Origin: Roseiarcus sp963836695 | GTDB lineage: Bacteria; Pseudomonadota; Alphaproteobacteria; Rhizobiales; Beijerinckiaceae | Assembly: GCA_963836695.1 (NCBI GenBank) | Contig: CAWIKX010000020.1 | Location: forward strand, 1-64,000 | DNA: 64,000 bases | Direction of reading: 5' to 3' | Translations under genes and position numbers: made by a program | Shown: piece after piece, positions 1-7,694 of the stretch | How positions within the stretch are numbered: the stretch's first letter is position 1 | How the letters are laid out: each line of letters begins with the position of its first letter | The notes under the pieces: model-generated | The model's input: only the letters and a program-made list of their open reading frames with translations | What the model was told of the DNA's origin: nothing | Databases searched by the model: none

Positions 1-250
1 CACCGTCGCTCCCGAGACGATCACACTATTGAGGAAGTAGCGGCGCAACTCCGGCCGGAAGGCCGCGACGTAGTTGTCGAGCGTGATGTGCTCCGGCCAC
101 AGGCGCGCTGGATTTGCGAACGGGCCGGTTGCCGGCTTCAGCGAGACGCTGAACATCCAGAAGAACGGAAACAGGACCAGCAGCGCGATCGCGACCTGAC
201 AAGCGATGAGCGGCGCCTTGCTGCGAGAGTTGAACGTCTTCGCAGATCAT
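1..250 (-). CDS. CUT1 sugar ABC permease, MalG-like (partial, start frameshifted)
   Basis: N-terminal part of the second inner-membrane permease of the importer encoded just upstream; the gene continues beyond position 1. Reading towards position 1, a hydrophobic segment (ALLVLFPFFWMFSVSLKP) is followed by HITLDNYVAAF and RRYFLNSVIVSGATV, the usual beginning of MalG/UgpE-type permeases. The frame of these motifs has no ATG, GTG or TTG before the membrane segment. An ATG at 250-248 overlaps the stop of the preceding permease (ATGA), as expected for coupled genes, but lies one base out of frame, so a single extra base near 240-245 would explain it. Family is clear; intactness is not. Confidence 0.8.
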
Positions 251-1191
251 GCCGCTCGAACGGAGCGCCGCTGGAGGAGAAGGAGAAGCCCGACGAAGAG
301 GACCAGCACCAGCACCGAGAGCGAACCGTAGGCCGCGGCCTCGCCGAAGCGGAATTGACCGAAGCCGACCTCGTAGATGCGAGTGGGAAATATGGCAGTT
401 GCATTGAGAGGACCGCCGCGGGTCAGCACGTAGATGATGTCGAAATAGTTGAAGGTCAGGATCGTCGTCAGGAGCAGGTTCACCATCGCCACCGGGAAGA
501 TCGCCGGGAGCGTGACGTCGATCAGGCGGCGGAGCTTGCCAGCGCCATCGATCTCCGCCGCTTCGACCTGCTCCTGATCGACATTCTGGAGAGCTGCGAG
601 GAACACCACGGCTGAGAACGGAAACCCCTTCCAGAAGGCGGCGAAGACGACCGCGGCCATAGCGGTCGACGGATTGGCCAGCCAACCGACGCCTTGGCCG
701 ATGATACCCAGGCGGATGAGGAACGAATTTACGAGGCCAAGCTGCGGATCGTACATGAAGCGCCACAGAATTGCGGCCACCACTCCCGGCAGCACCCAGG
801 GAAGTAGCACCAGCGAGCGCAGTGCCCCCTGAAACGGCAGACGCTGGTTGAGCAGGAGCGCGATCAGGAAACCCCCGACGTTTTGCAGGAACACGACCCC
901 GGCCGTCCATACGATCGAGTTGCGCACGACTTGCCAGAAGGTCTCGTCGCCGAAGAGCTGGCGGTAGGCTTGCAGTCCGATGAAGTTCGGCTTGGGGTTG
1001 ATGAACGTCGTCGTGTAGAGGCTCTCGCGAAAAGTATCGATCATCGGCCAGTACATGAGCGCGGCGACGAGGATCGCGGCCGGCGCCATGAAGCCATAGG
1101 CCATCCAGCGGTCGACCTTACGCCGCCAACGGCGGGTCACGGGCGCGGGAGCGCCGCGCGGAAGCGACGGAGAAGCCGCTGCTGCTGTCAT
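247..1191 (-). CDS. CUT1 sugar ABC transporter permease, MalF/UgpA-like
   Basis: Inner-membrane permease of 314 residues for a carbohydrate importer. The N-terminal cytoplasmic stretch is followed by a first helix (WMAYGFMAPAAILVAALMYW), then the typical PMIDTFRESLY and GLQAYRQLF segments, further helices, and the EAA loop that contacts the ATPase (VEAAEIDGAGKLRRLIDVTLPAI, about residues 210-235). It follows the binding-protein gene after a 51-base gap that holds a strong hairpin, and it overlaps the next permease by ATGA. No ATPase gene is seen in the visible part; it may lie beyond the left edge or be shared. The substrate cannot be told from sequence. Confidence 0.93.
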   Translation of the reverse strand: MTAAAASPSLPRGAPAPVTRRWRRKVDRWMAYGFMAPAAILVAALMYWPMIDTFRESLYTTTFINPKPNFIGLQAYRQLFGDETFWQVVRNSIVWTAGVVFLQNVGGFLIALLLNQRLPFQGALRSLVLLPWVLPGVVAAILWRFMYDPQLGLVNSFLIRLGIIGQGVGWLANPSTAMAAVVFAAFWKGFPFSAVVFLAALQNVDQEQVEAAEIDGAGKLRRLIDVTLPAIFPVAMVNLLLTTILTFNYFDIIYVLTRGGPLNATAIFPTRIYEVGFGQFRFGEAAAYGSLSVLVLVLFVGLLLLLQRRSVRAA

Positions 1192-1204
1192 GGATTTAAG
1201 GCCC

Positions 1205-1237
1205 AGAGGCGAGCGGCGCGGTTGGCCGCCCGCCTCT
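1205..1237 (-). promoter_or_regulatory. Intercistronic hairpin between binding protein and permease genes
   Basis: AGAGGCG (1205-1211) pairs with CGCCTCT (1231-1237), and inside it GCGGC (1213-1217) pairs with GCCGC (1225-1229). The hairpin fills the gap after the binding-protein stop. There is no T-run, so it is more likely an mRNA stabiliser or partial attenuator than a full terminator. Such hairpins commonly raise binding protein over permease levels; that role is inferred. Confidence 0.6.
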
Positions 1238-1242
1238 CTGTT

Positions 1243-2478
1243 CTAGTGGAGCGCATCGATGGCGGCGCAGGCTTCCTTCGCGGCTTCGGCAGTCGGCGTG
1301 CCGGAAAGAATTTTCTGCACCATGTTCTGCTGAATTTCGGAGACCTCGAGATAGCGCGGCGAAAGAGGTCGCGGCTTGGCGTCGTCGAGGTGATCGAGGA
1401 TCACGTCAGGGTGGCGCCGGCTCTTCTCCAGGAACGCCTTGGCCGCGGCCACGTTGGCCGGAATGAGGTCCACCACCGCGCCGTTGACGTCTTCCCGGGT
1501 CATGAACTGGATGAACTTCCAGGCTGCCTCCTGGTTCTTGGCGCCTTTGTAGAGGACGAGGTTCCAGCCGCCGTAGGTTCCGACCGGCTTCTTGCCCTTC
1601 GGCGCGAAACCCGCGAGCAGATCCCAGTCGAGCTTGGACTTGTCGAGAGTCGGTTGCTCGAGGGCCGGCCACAGCTCGATTGCGAGCGTGCCGTTGAGGA
1701 AGAGCTCGCGCATCTGCTCGTCGGCGGCGTTGAGAATGCCGGCGGGCGCGTAGGCGGCCAGTTTCTTGTAGAAGTCGAGCGCTTCAATCGCCGGCGGGCC
1801 CGTCAGCGCGCACTTGGCCTTGTCGTCGAGCACCGAACCGCCGTTCGAGTAGATGAACGAGTTGGTCATGACGACTGGGTACTCGCTCTTGTTGCCGGTG
1901 AGGCCGATCGCGTACTGTCCCTTCGACTTGTCGGTCAGTTTCTCTGCAGCGGCTTCGAGGCCGTCCCACGTAACGATCGAAGCGGGATCGACGCCGGCGT
2001 CGCTGAACAGCTTCTTGTTGACGAAGGCGAAGAACCACACATCGACATTGAATGGGACGCCCCAAAGATTGCCTTTGTAATTAGCCGACTCCCATGCGCC
2101 AGGAAAAAAGGTCTCGGCTTTCACGCCCGATTTTTTGGCGAGGTCATCGAGCGGCACAATGGCGCCAGCTTCGGCGAAGGCCGAGTTCCAGATCTGGTCG
2201 ACGGTGGAGACGTCGGGGCCATTGTCAGCCTGCACGGCCGTCAGGAGCCGCTGCTGGTACTCGGGGTAGGGAATTGTCGTGACCTCGACCTTGACGTCGG
2301 GGTTCTCCGCCTCAAAGCGCTTGACCGCCTCCTGCTGATAGCGCGACAGGCCGGATTCGGTCTGCTGATTGTCCCAGAATCTGAGCACGGTCTGGTCGGC
2401 GTGCGCGGCGCTCGCCATGATCCACAAGCCCATCGCCGCGAGCGCGGCGGAATGCATCATTCGACTGGACATTTTCAT
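1243..2478 (-). CDS. CUT1 sugar ABC transporter substrate-binding protein (family 1)
   Basis: Periplasmic solute-binding protein of 411 residues. A signal peptide (hydrophobic core ALAAMGLWIMASAAHA, cut before DQTVLRFW at about residue 28) precedes a family-1 fold: AVKRFEAENPDVKVEV, GPDVSTVDQIWNSAFAEAGAIVPLDDL, WGVPFNVDVWFFAFVNKKLF and YGGWNLVLYKGAKNQEAAWKF are all typical. The ATG at 2478 has a good GGGAGG ribosome site a few bases upstream. It lies 16 bases downstream of the regulator gene and upstream of two permeases, so regulator and transporter form one operon. A second in-frame ATG two codons later is an alternative start. Confidence 0.94.
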   Translation of the reverse strand: MKMSSRMMHSAALAAMGLWIMASAAHADQTVLRFWDNQQTESGLSRYQQEAVKRFEAENPDVKVEVTTIPYPEYQQRLLTAVQADNGPDVSTVDQIWNSAFAEAGAIVPLDDLAKKSGVKAETFFPGAWESANYKGNLWGVPFNVDVWFFAFVNKKLFSDAGVDPASIVTWDGLEAAAEKLTDKSKGQYAIGLTGNKSEYPVVMTNSFIYSNGGSVLDDKAKCALTGPPAIEALDFYKKLAAYAPAGILNAADEQMRELFLNGTLAIELWPALEQPTLDKSKLDWDLLAGFAPKGKKPVGTYGGWNLVLYKGAKNQEAAWKFIQFMTREDVNGAVVDLIPANVAAAKAFLEKSRRHPDVILDHLDDAKPRPLSPRYLEVSEIQQNMVQKILSGTPTAEAAKEACAAIDALH

Positions 2479-2494
2479 TTCCTCCCTTGGTTGG

Positions 2495-4210
2495 TCACGA
2501 GACCGTCCGCTTTCCGTCTGCGAGCGTGAAAGGCGGTTCCTCCTCGTCCGCGACGATCACTCTGAGGCCTGCAGCGAACAGGTCAAAACGGTGAGACGAT
2601 AGCGCGCCGGCGTCGGTGAGGACCGTGTGAAATTGCTTTGGCCGAACGGCTTGGACGTTCGATTCGAGGCCAACCACGCTATGATCGGCAAGAGCGATGA
2701 CTTCGCGCGCCACCTCGCAGAAGCGGCGACAAACGAGTGCGGCTCGCTCGTCCTCGAACGAAAGGCCGAAGCTCGGCGAAACCCCGTCTGGCGAGACGAA
2801 GGCCTTGTCGACGCGGATCGTGTCGAGGAGCGCGCCAACGCTCGGCCCAACAAGGCTGCGCGTCGCCGGTTGATACTCGCCTGCGGTCAAGAGCACCTTT
2901 ACGCCCGGCACGCTTACGAGCGCATCGAGCACGGCAAGAGAGTTGGTGACGACCGTCGCCTCGCGACCGGCGCTCTTGAGCTCCTCGGCGAAGTAGCGAG
3001 AGCATTCTCCGCCGTCGATGAGGAGCGTATCGCGTGGCCGCACTTGAGCGGCCGCCGCCGCAGCGATCACGCGCCGGATGCCGCGCAACTGCTCGGCGAC
3101 CTCGTCCTCCGCGTTGCGGACGAGGAAACGGACGCCGAACTCAGCGCAACGCTGCCGCATTGCCGAGGCGAGGTTTCGGTACCATTCATGCGAAGGGTAG
3201 TGAAGCATGAAACCAATGGAGCGTCCGGCCACGGAAGGGCCGGAATAGAGCCGCCCTTCGCACATTCGGTCGAGCACTTCCGGCCGGATGCGCCACTGGT
3301 CCCCCTCGCGCCGATAGAAATCAGCGAGCGTATCGGGCGCGAGGATCTCGCCTGGCGTGATGATCGCATCGCCGCACTCTTCCCCAGCGAAGCGCCTGCA
3401 AATGGTGTCCACCGCTAGCCGGCCGACGACTTCGGGAAATAGCGCAAGCGTTGCCTTCAGCAGTCCGCCCCGGGCGAGCTCGTCGAACAGAACGCCGCCT
3501 TCGCCGCCGACCGAGTATCCGGCGACTGGTGCACCTAGCTGGCGCGCCACCTCGAGGGCGCCGAGAATCGTATGATCGTTGACGCCGAAAACGACGTCAA
3601 CGGTCGGTCGCGTGCGGAACGCCTCCCTGGTCTGCCGCATGGCTTCCTTGAAGATGCCGCGGCCATCGACGCGATGCGAGATGAGCCGGCCGGGAAACGT
3701 TTCCGTGAAACCGGCCAGGAACCCTTCGACCCGCTCGCGAGTGTTGGGAAGCGCTTCCAGGGCGATGAGCAACAGTTCAGCGGTCGGCGACCAGTCGCCA
3801 TGCTCTCTGCCGGCGTGCTTTCCGAGCTCGCGTGAGGCGGCGTAATTCCTCGGGCCAAGATACAAGCCGCCGACCTGCGGCGCAGACTCGGCGAGAAAAG
3901 GGATGCCGCGACGCATCGCCTGCTGGCGCAGCGTATGAGCCCATCGCCCGCTGATCGGCGGCAAGACGAGGCCATCGAATAAGCGCTGCATCTCGTCAGG
4001 CTCGGACATAACGATCGCATCCGGCGACTTGACATTGATGGCGCCGCCGTGAGTGCGCTGAAGCCTCCCTCGGCTCTCGAGCCGCGATAGGTCCCGTCGC
4101 AGCGTGACGGCAGAAACCCCGCGGCAGCGCTCCACGAGCGACTGCAGAGACACGACACCCCGTTCCTGCAGCAGCGCTAAAATGGCTGCCTCGCGCTCCT
4201 CAGCGATCAT
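2495..4210 (-). CDS. Hybrid regulator: DeoR-type HTH, sugar-binding-like domain, DeoR sensor domain
   Basis: A transcription regulator of 571 residues, more than twice the length of a usual DeoR protein (about 250). Residues 1-60 are a DeoR winged HTH (LQERGVVSLQSLVERC, VTLRRDLSRLESRGRLQRTHGGAI). Residues about 75-300 resemble a LacI/ribose-binding-type effector domain (FDGLVLPPISGRWAHTLRQQ, RVEGFLAGFTETFPG, DVVFGVNDHTILGALEVARQLG). Residues about 330-560 return to the DeoR sensor (TLLIDGGECSRYFAEEL, VVTNSLAVLDAL, SLVGPSVGALLDTIRVDKAFVS, EVIALADHSVVG, LTDAG). It heads the sugar-import operon and probably controls it. A palindrome about 100 bases upstream is a candidate operator. Whether the middle domain binds the sugar and the tail a sugar phosphate is inference. 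Confidence 0.88.
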   Translation of the reverse strand: MIAEEREAAILALLQERGVVSLQSLVERCRGVSAVTLRRDLSRLESRGRLQRTHGGAINVKSPDAIVMSEPDEMQRLFDGLVLPPISGRWAHTLRQQAMRRGIPFLAESAPQVGGLYLGPRNYAASRELGKHAGREHGDWSPTAELLLIALEALPNTRERVEGFLAGFTETFPGRLISHRVDGRGIFKEAMRQTREAFRTRPTVDVVFGVNDHTILGALEVARQLGAPVAGYSVGGEGGVLFDELARGGLLKATLALFPEVVGRLAVDTICRRFAGEECGDAIITPGEILAPDTLADFYRREGDQWRIRPEVLDRMCEGRLYSGPSVAGRSIGFMLHYPSHEWYRNLASAMRQRCAEFGVRFLVRNAEDEVAEQLRGIRRVIAAAAAAQVRPRDTLLIDGGECSRYFAEELKSAGREATVVTNSLAVLDALVSVPGVKVLLTAGEYQPATRSLVGPSVGALLDTIRVDKAFVSPDGVSPSFGLSFEDERAALVCRRFCEVAREVIALADHSVVGLESNVQAVRPKQFHTVLTDAGALSSHRFDLFAAGLRVIVADEEEPPFTLADGKRTVS

Positions 4211-4310
4211 TTTTGATCATCATCCGCCGCTTTTGAACGAGCGTGCGCTTTAACCAAAAGAAGGGCGTTCGGTCAATTCCGGTCCTGAAATCTCCTCATG
4301 GAGAAAAAAT

Positions 4311-4326
4311 GATCGTTAAAACGATC
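4311..4326. promoter_or_regulatory. Candidate operator of the DeoR-type regulator
   Basis: GATCGTTAAAACGATC is a perfect 7-bp inverted repeat with a 2-bp spacer, in the leader about 100 bases before the regulator start at 4210. A second GATCAT-TTTT-GATCAT repeat overlaps the start codon region (4205-4220). DeoR proteins usually bind multiple repeats near their own promoter, so autoregulation is plausible but unproven. Confidence 0.4.
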
Positions 4327-4510
4327 TATCGTGATCGCTCGAGTCGTACCACGTACAATAATTGCGTATAGCAGCCCGCGTTCAAGAGACAGTGAAGGCA
4401 GCCTCGACCGGACAGGCATGCTGCTTAGACGCATCTTAGCGAGCCGCCTTCGACGCTACAATCCGAGAGCCATTGTCACCATCGAATTGCAGGCGCATCG
4501 GAGCTTGGCA

Positions 4511-4546
4511 TTCCGGCTTGCGCGTTCTCGCTCTCAGAATCAATCG
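4511..4546 (+). repeat. 36-bp direct repeat, left copy
   Basis: The 36 bases here are identical to 20501-20536 in the same orientation; identity stops sharply on both sides. They begin TTCCGGCTTGCGCG and end AGAATCAATCG. The pair brackets a 16-kb mosaic block. It may be an attachment-site pair or two copies of a dispersed short repeat. Confidence 0.75.
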
Positions 4547-4686
4547 CACGAATTCCATATCACTTCCGCAGGCGGTTATTCTTGAAGTCCTTTACCCAAT
4601 TTAGATTCCTATCCGCGGCACTCATGGCGAACACAAACCACCTAATTTGAGAACCAAAAGTGATTCGGCTTAAAGTCATCCCGCTT

Positions 4687-5097
4687 TTAGCCCGACCGCT
4701 TTTTGAGGTAGGACGCGCGGAGATAGTCGCTCCATCGGCTATCGAGGCCGTCGATCTGGTTGAGAAGCTTTGCGCCGTCGTTCCACCAATGCTCCTTGCC
4801 GCGGCCCATCGCGGCGCCGCGGCTCGTATGCATGTCGATGTGATAGTCCTCGATCTTGACGGATCGCTCGCCGCCTGCGGTCGTCTCTTCGGCCCAGCCG
4901 GCGAGTTCCATTGACGTGCGATCCTTTTTCGCCGTTGTGAGCAGGCGCACCGCATGCGCGCTGAACATCCAGCGCTCCGAATTGTACGGCCAGCGCAGCC
5001 TCTGCGCGTTCATCGCCTCGATCAGCAGCGGCGCATGAACGAGACCGAAGCCGACATCCTCGACGGCGAGATTTCGAGACGGCGTCCCGCATCTCAA
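4687..5097 (-). CDS. Hypothetical protein, possibly a remnant
   Basis: Open frame of up to 136 residues that I do not recognise. It reads like real protein: EAMNAQRLRWPYNSERWMFSA, KIEDYHIDMHTSRGAAMG and LDSRWSDYLRASYLKKRSG have normal composition, unlike high-GC shadow frames. It lies 6 bases downstream of a frameshifted hypothetical gene on the same strand, at the left end of the mosaic block. The start is uncertain; no convincing ribosome site is visible. It could be the tail of a larger broken gene. Confidence 0.4.
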   Translation of the reverse strand: MRCGTPSRNLAVEDVGFGLVHAPLLIEAMNAQRLRWPYNSERWMFSAHAVRLLTTAKKDRTSMELAGWAEETTAGGERSVKIEDYHIDMHTSRGAAMGRGKEHWWNDGAKLLNQIDGLDSRWSDYLRASYLKKRSG

Positions 5098-5103
5098 ATG
5101 TGC

Positions 5104-5675
5104 TTACTGGAGGCCATCCGACTGCCCAGGAGCCGCCTTCCCTTTGGGCGGCTGGACGCTCTCCAGTCCCGGCGTCGCCTTGCGCAGGGCGTTGATCAAT
5201 GCCTCTTCTTTGCCGACGATGCCGCGCCCAGATCGCTCGGCCCCGTTCTTGAGCAGGGCTTTTTCCAACTCTGCGTACTGCTCCGGGTTGAAGTACATGA
5301 GCACGCAATGAGCGTTTTTGAGCGAGTTGTCGCCCTGCATTTTTCGTTCAAGCTGCTTGGTCTTCAAGCTCGGCGAGGTTGACGAGTTCCTCGACGTTGT
5401 CCTTCGTCACGTGCTGGCCGATGACTTGAAGCTTCGTCCAGCCGATTTTCTTAAGCCTCGCTCGGCTGATCGGCAGGGGCTCGAACTTCCGGCTGACCTC
5501 GACCAGATAGTACGCTTTTCGACGTCCGAGGCGCTTCTTCACGACCTGCTGAAATAAGGCTGGGTCTCGGTCCAACAGCTGGCGCAACGATCGCCCAAGT
5601 TCTAGGAACTTTGTCTTCCACGTCTGAGGACAGGGCCAACGCTCTGTCGTAAAGCTCCTCAATGCTCATCGTCAT
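5104..5675 (-). pseudogene. Conserved hypothetical protein, two +1 frameshifts
   Basis: Three overlapping frames join into one protein: MSIEELYDRALALSSDVEDK, then FLELGRSLRQLLDRDPALFQ through VTKDNVEELVNLAEL, then KTKQLERKMQGDNSLKNAHC through EEALINALRKA. Each join needs one base removed (near 5610 and 5358); the total length of 572 bases is 3n+2, matching two inserted bases. The text resembles an uncharacterised protein with charged helices found in rhizobia. No function can be assigned. Either a decayed gene or two sequence errors. Confidence 0.6.
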
Positions 5676-6356
5676 TATCCCCTCCTTCGGATGATCGATC
5701 ATGCCGGGCGTCGCACCTCATGTGCCAGTTGCCAGTATCTAGAATATGTTGTGAAATCAGCTAGTTAGCAAAATAATTGCGAGCTCCACGATCGTAATTT
5801 TTGGTTGTCGCGGTATGCGACGCAGCCAAGACGTTCCGCTTACATCGTTTCGTCAGGGCGACTAGACGCTTCGCGCTTCCCCACTATAGGCATCGGCCGT
5901 CCAAACCTGGCTAAGGACAGTTAAGGACGACGTCGTCCGCACCTTCGTCGTCGCTGCCCGGCCATTGTTCGTCCCACTAACCTCAAGCGGATCGGTAGAT
6001 ATAGCTCGCGGGTCCTCGAACATGGCTAACTCGCTTAAACTAAACTTAACAGACGCAACGCTCGAGCGTTGGCAGGCGGCGCCCGAGCCGCTGCAGACCG
6101 CTAGGCAGGCGCTGCGGAGGCTGTCCACGTGGGCGCTGCTGCTCAGCGGATCGCCTGTTCCAAGCCGGCCGCAGCGTCACTTCAGCTCGCTCGCCGACAT
6201 CGTCGCCCCGCTCGCCAAGGCTGAACGCGACAGCTCTCTTCGCGAGAGGATCCGCTACTACCGCCGCCACTTCACGCCGCGACCATTGCGTTCTGTTTGT
6301 TAGGTTGGTACTCCAAAAAGGTCCTATACGGGGAGGAAACACAATGACAAATCGAG
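5676..6356. other. Non-coding stretch, no supported gene
   Basis: About 680 bases with no convincing gene. An open frame starting at 6023 (plus strand) has no family signature and is rich in arginine and leucine like a shadow. The stretch just before 6356 is the leader of the second CUT1 operon. Confidence 0.5.
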
Positions 6357-6370
6357 TGATAACGTTGTCA
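6357..6370. promoter_or_regulatory. Candidate LacI-type operator before CUT1 operon
   Basis: TGATAACGTTGTCA is a 14-bp palindrome with one mismatched pair and the central CG typical of LacI-family operators. It lies 46 bases before the binding-protein start at 6416. No regulator gene lies next to this operon, so the cognate regulator would be elsewhere. Confidence 0.4.
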
Positions 6371-6415
6371 TAATCCCCGCGGAGCAGTGGGCCGATCCGG
6401 AAAGGGAGGGGCGTT

Positions 6416-7690
6416 ATGAATTTCTCCAGCTACTTCATCAAGCGTAGTGCCGTCGCTGGGATCCTGATCGCCTCCGGCGCGGTCACATCTTCCGCTCAAA
6501 CAACAACCACGACAATCACGATGGAGAGTTGGCGCTCAGAAGACGCGGAAATCTGGAACCAGAAGATCCTTCCCGTCTTCGAGAAGGAGCATCCCGACAT
6601 TAAGGTTGAGTTCAAACCTACCGAGCCCACTCAGTACGACGCGTCATTGCGCGTTCGCTTGGAAGGCGGCACTGCGGGAGATCTCATTTCCTGTCGGTCA
6701 TTTGACAATGCTTTGGCGCTTTACAAAGATAAATATTTGGTCTCGATCAAAGATCTTGCAGCTATAAAGAATTTCCCTCAGTCTCGATTGGTCGCCTGGC
6801 AGACTGACGACGGATCAGACACGTTTTGTGTTCCGGTGATCGGCTCGTTGCACGGATTTATCTACAATAAGAAGATCTTTGCAGAACTGGGCGCAAAGGA
6901 GCCCGCGACTGTCGATGATTTCTTCGCACTGCTCGATTCAATCAAGAAGGACGGTCGCTACGTGCCTCTTGCCATCGGCACCAAAGACACTTGGGCAGTC
7001 GGCACGATGGGTTACATGAATATTGGCCCACAATATTGGCATGGCGCGGAAGGTCAGCACGCTTTGATTGCTGGGACTAAGAAGTTGACCGATCCGGAAT
7101 TCCTCGGGCCTATGCAAGCGATGGGCCGCTGGAGTAATTACCTCGCTCCGGGCTACCAGGCACAAGGTTATTCAGACAGCCAATCGCAGTTCACTCTCGG
7201 TCGTGCCGCGATCTATCCCTCGGGATCCTGGGAGATTCCGGGTTTCCGAAAGGACGCGGACTTTGACATGGGCGCGTTTCTTCCGCCGCTCGTTCACGAG
7301 GGAGATAAGTGCTACATGACCGATCACACCGATCTTGGCCTAGGGATGAACGCAGCGACCAAACATCCAGCACAAGTCAAGACATTCCTCGAATGGACGG
7401 GCACTGAGGAATTCAGTCAGTTGCTGGCGGATGCGCTTCCAGGACTCTTCCCTCTCTCCAATTGGAAGGTGACGTACAAGGACTCGCTTGCCGCCGAATT
7501 CGCCAGTTGGCGTGACAAATGCGCCGGCTCAGTGCGCATCACCTATCAGGTACTCGCACGAGGAAAACCAAGTATGGACGACGATCTAAATGAGCAAACC
7601 GCCAATGTCGTAAATGGGACAATGAGTCCCGAAGCGGCGGTGGCGGCCATTCAGCACCATCTCGACGCATGGTACAAGCCTGCCAAATAG
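6416..7690 (+). CDS. CUT1 sugar ABC transporter substrate-binding protein
   Basis: Periplasmic family-1 binding protein of 424 residues. A signal peptide (SAVAGILIASGAVTSSAQ) precedes MESWRSEDAEIWNQKILPVF, the opening strand-helix of this fold. KEHPDIKVEFKP, GSLHGFIYNKKIFAELG, AIYPSGSWEIPGF and LGLGMNAATKHPAQVKTFLEW are further family features. A strong AAAGGGAGGGG ribosome site precedes the ATG. First gene of a complete importer (binding protein, two permeases, ATPase) on the plus strand. The mature protein keeps cysteines near CRSFDNA, DTFCVP, DKCYMT and DKCAG, perhaps two disulfides. The substrate is not evident. Confidence 0.94.
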   Translation: MNFSSYFIKRSAVAGILIASGAVTSSAQTTTTTITMESWRSEDAEIWNQKILPVFEKEHPDIKVEFKPTEPTQYDASLRVRLEGGTAGDLISCRSFDNALALYKDKYLVSIKDLAAIKNFPQSRLVAWQTDDGSDTFCVPVIGSLHGFIYNKKIFAELGAKEPATVDDFFALLDSIKKDGRYVPLAIGTKDTWAVGTMGYMNIGPQYWHGAEGQHALIAGTKKLTDPEFLGPMQAMGRWSNYLAPGYQAQGYSDSQSQFTLGRAAIYPSGSWEIPGFRKDADFDMGAFLPPLVHEGDKCYMTDHTDLGLGMNAATKHPAQVKTFLEWTGTEEFSQLLADALPGLFPLSNWKVTYKDSLAAEFASWRDKCAGSVRITYQVLARGKPSMDDDLNEQTANVVNGTMSPEAAVAAIQHHLDAWYKPAK

Positions 7691-7694
7691 CGGA

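Noticed and set aside
883..2529. 548-residue open frame on the plus strand
   Set aside because: Antisense to the CUT1 binding-protein and permease genes, both with clear motifs and ribosome sites; its composition is shadow-like.
4331..4585. Open frame covering the left 36-bp repeat
   Set aside because: The same peptide stretch appears in an unrelated frame at the right repeat, so the shared text comes from the DNA repeat, not from a protein family.
5965..6303. 112-residue plus-strand open frame before the second CUT1 operon
   Set aside because: No recognisable domain, poor start context, composition as in other shadows.
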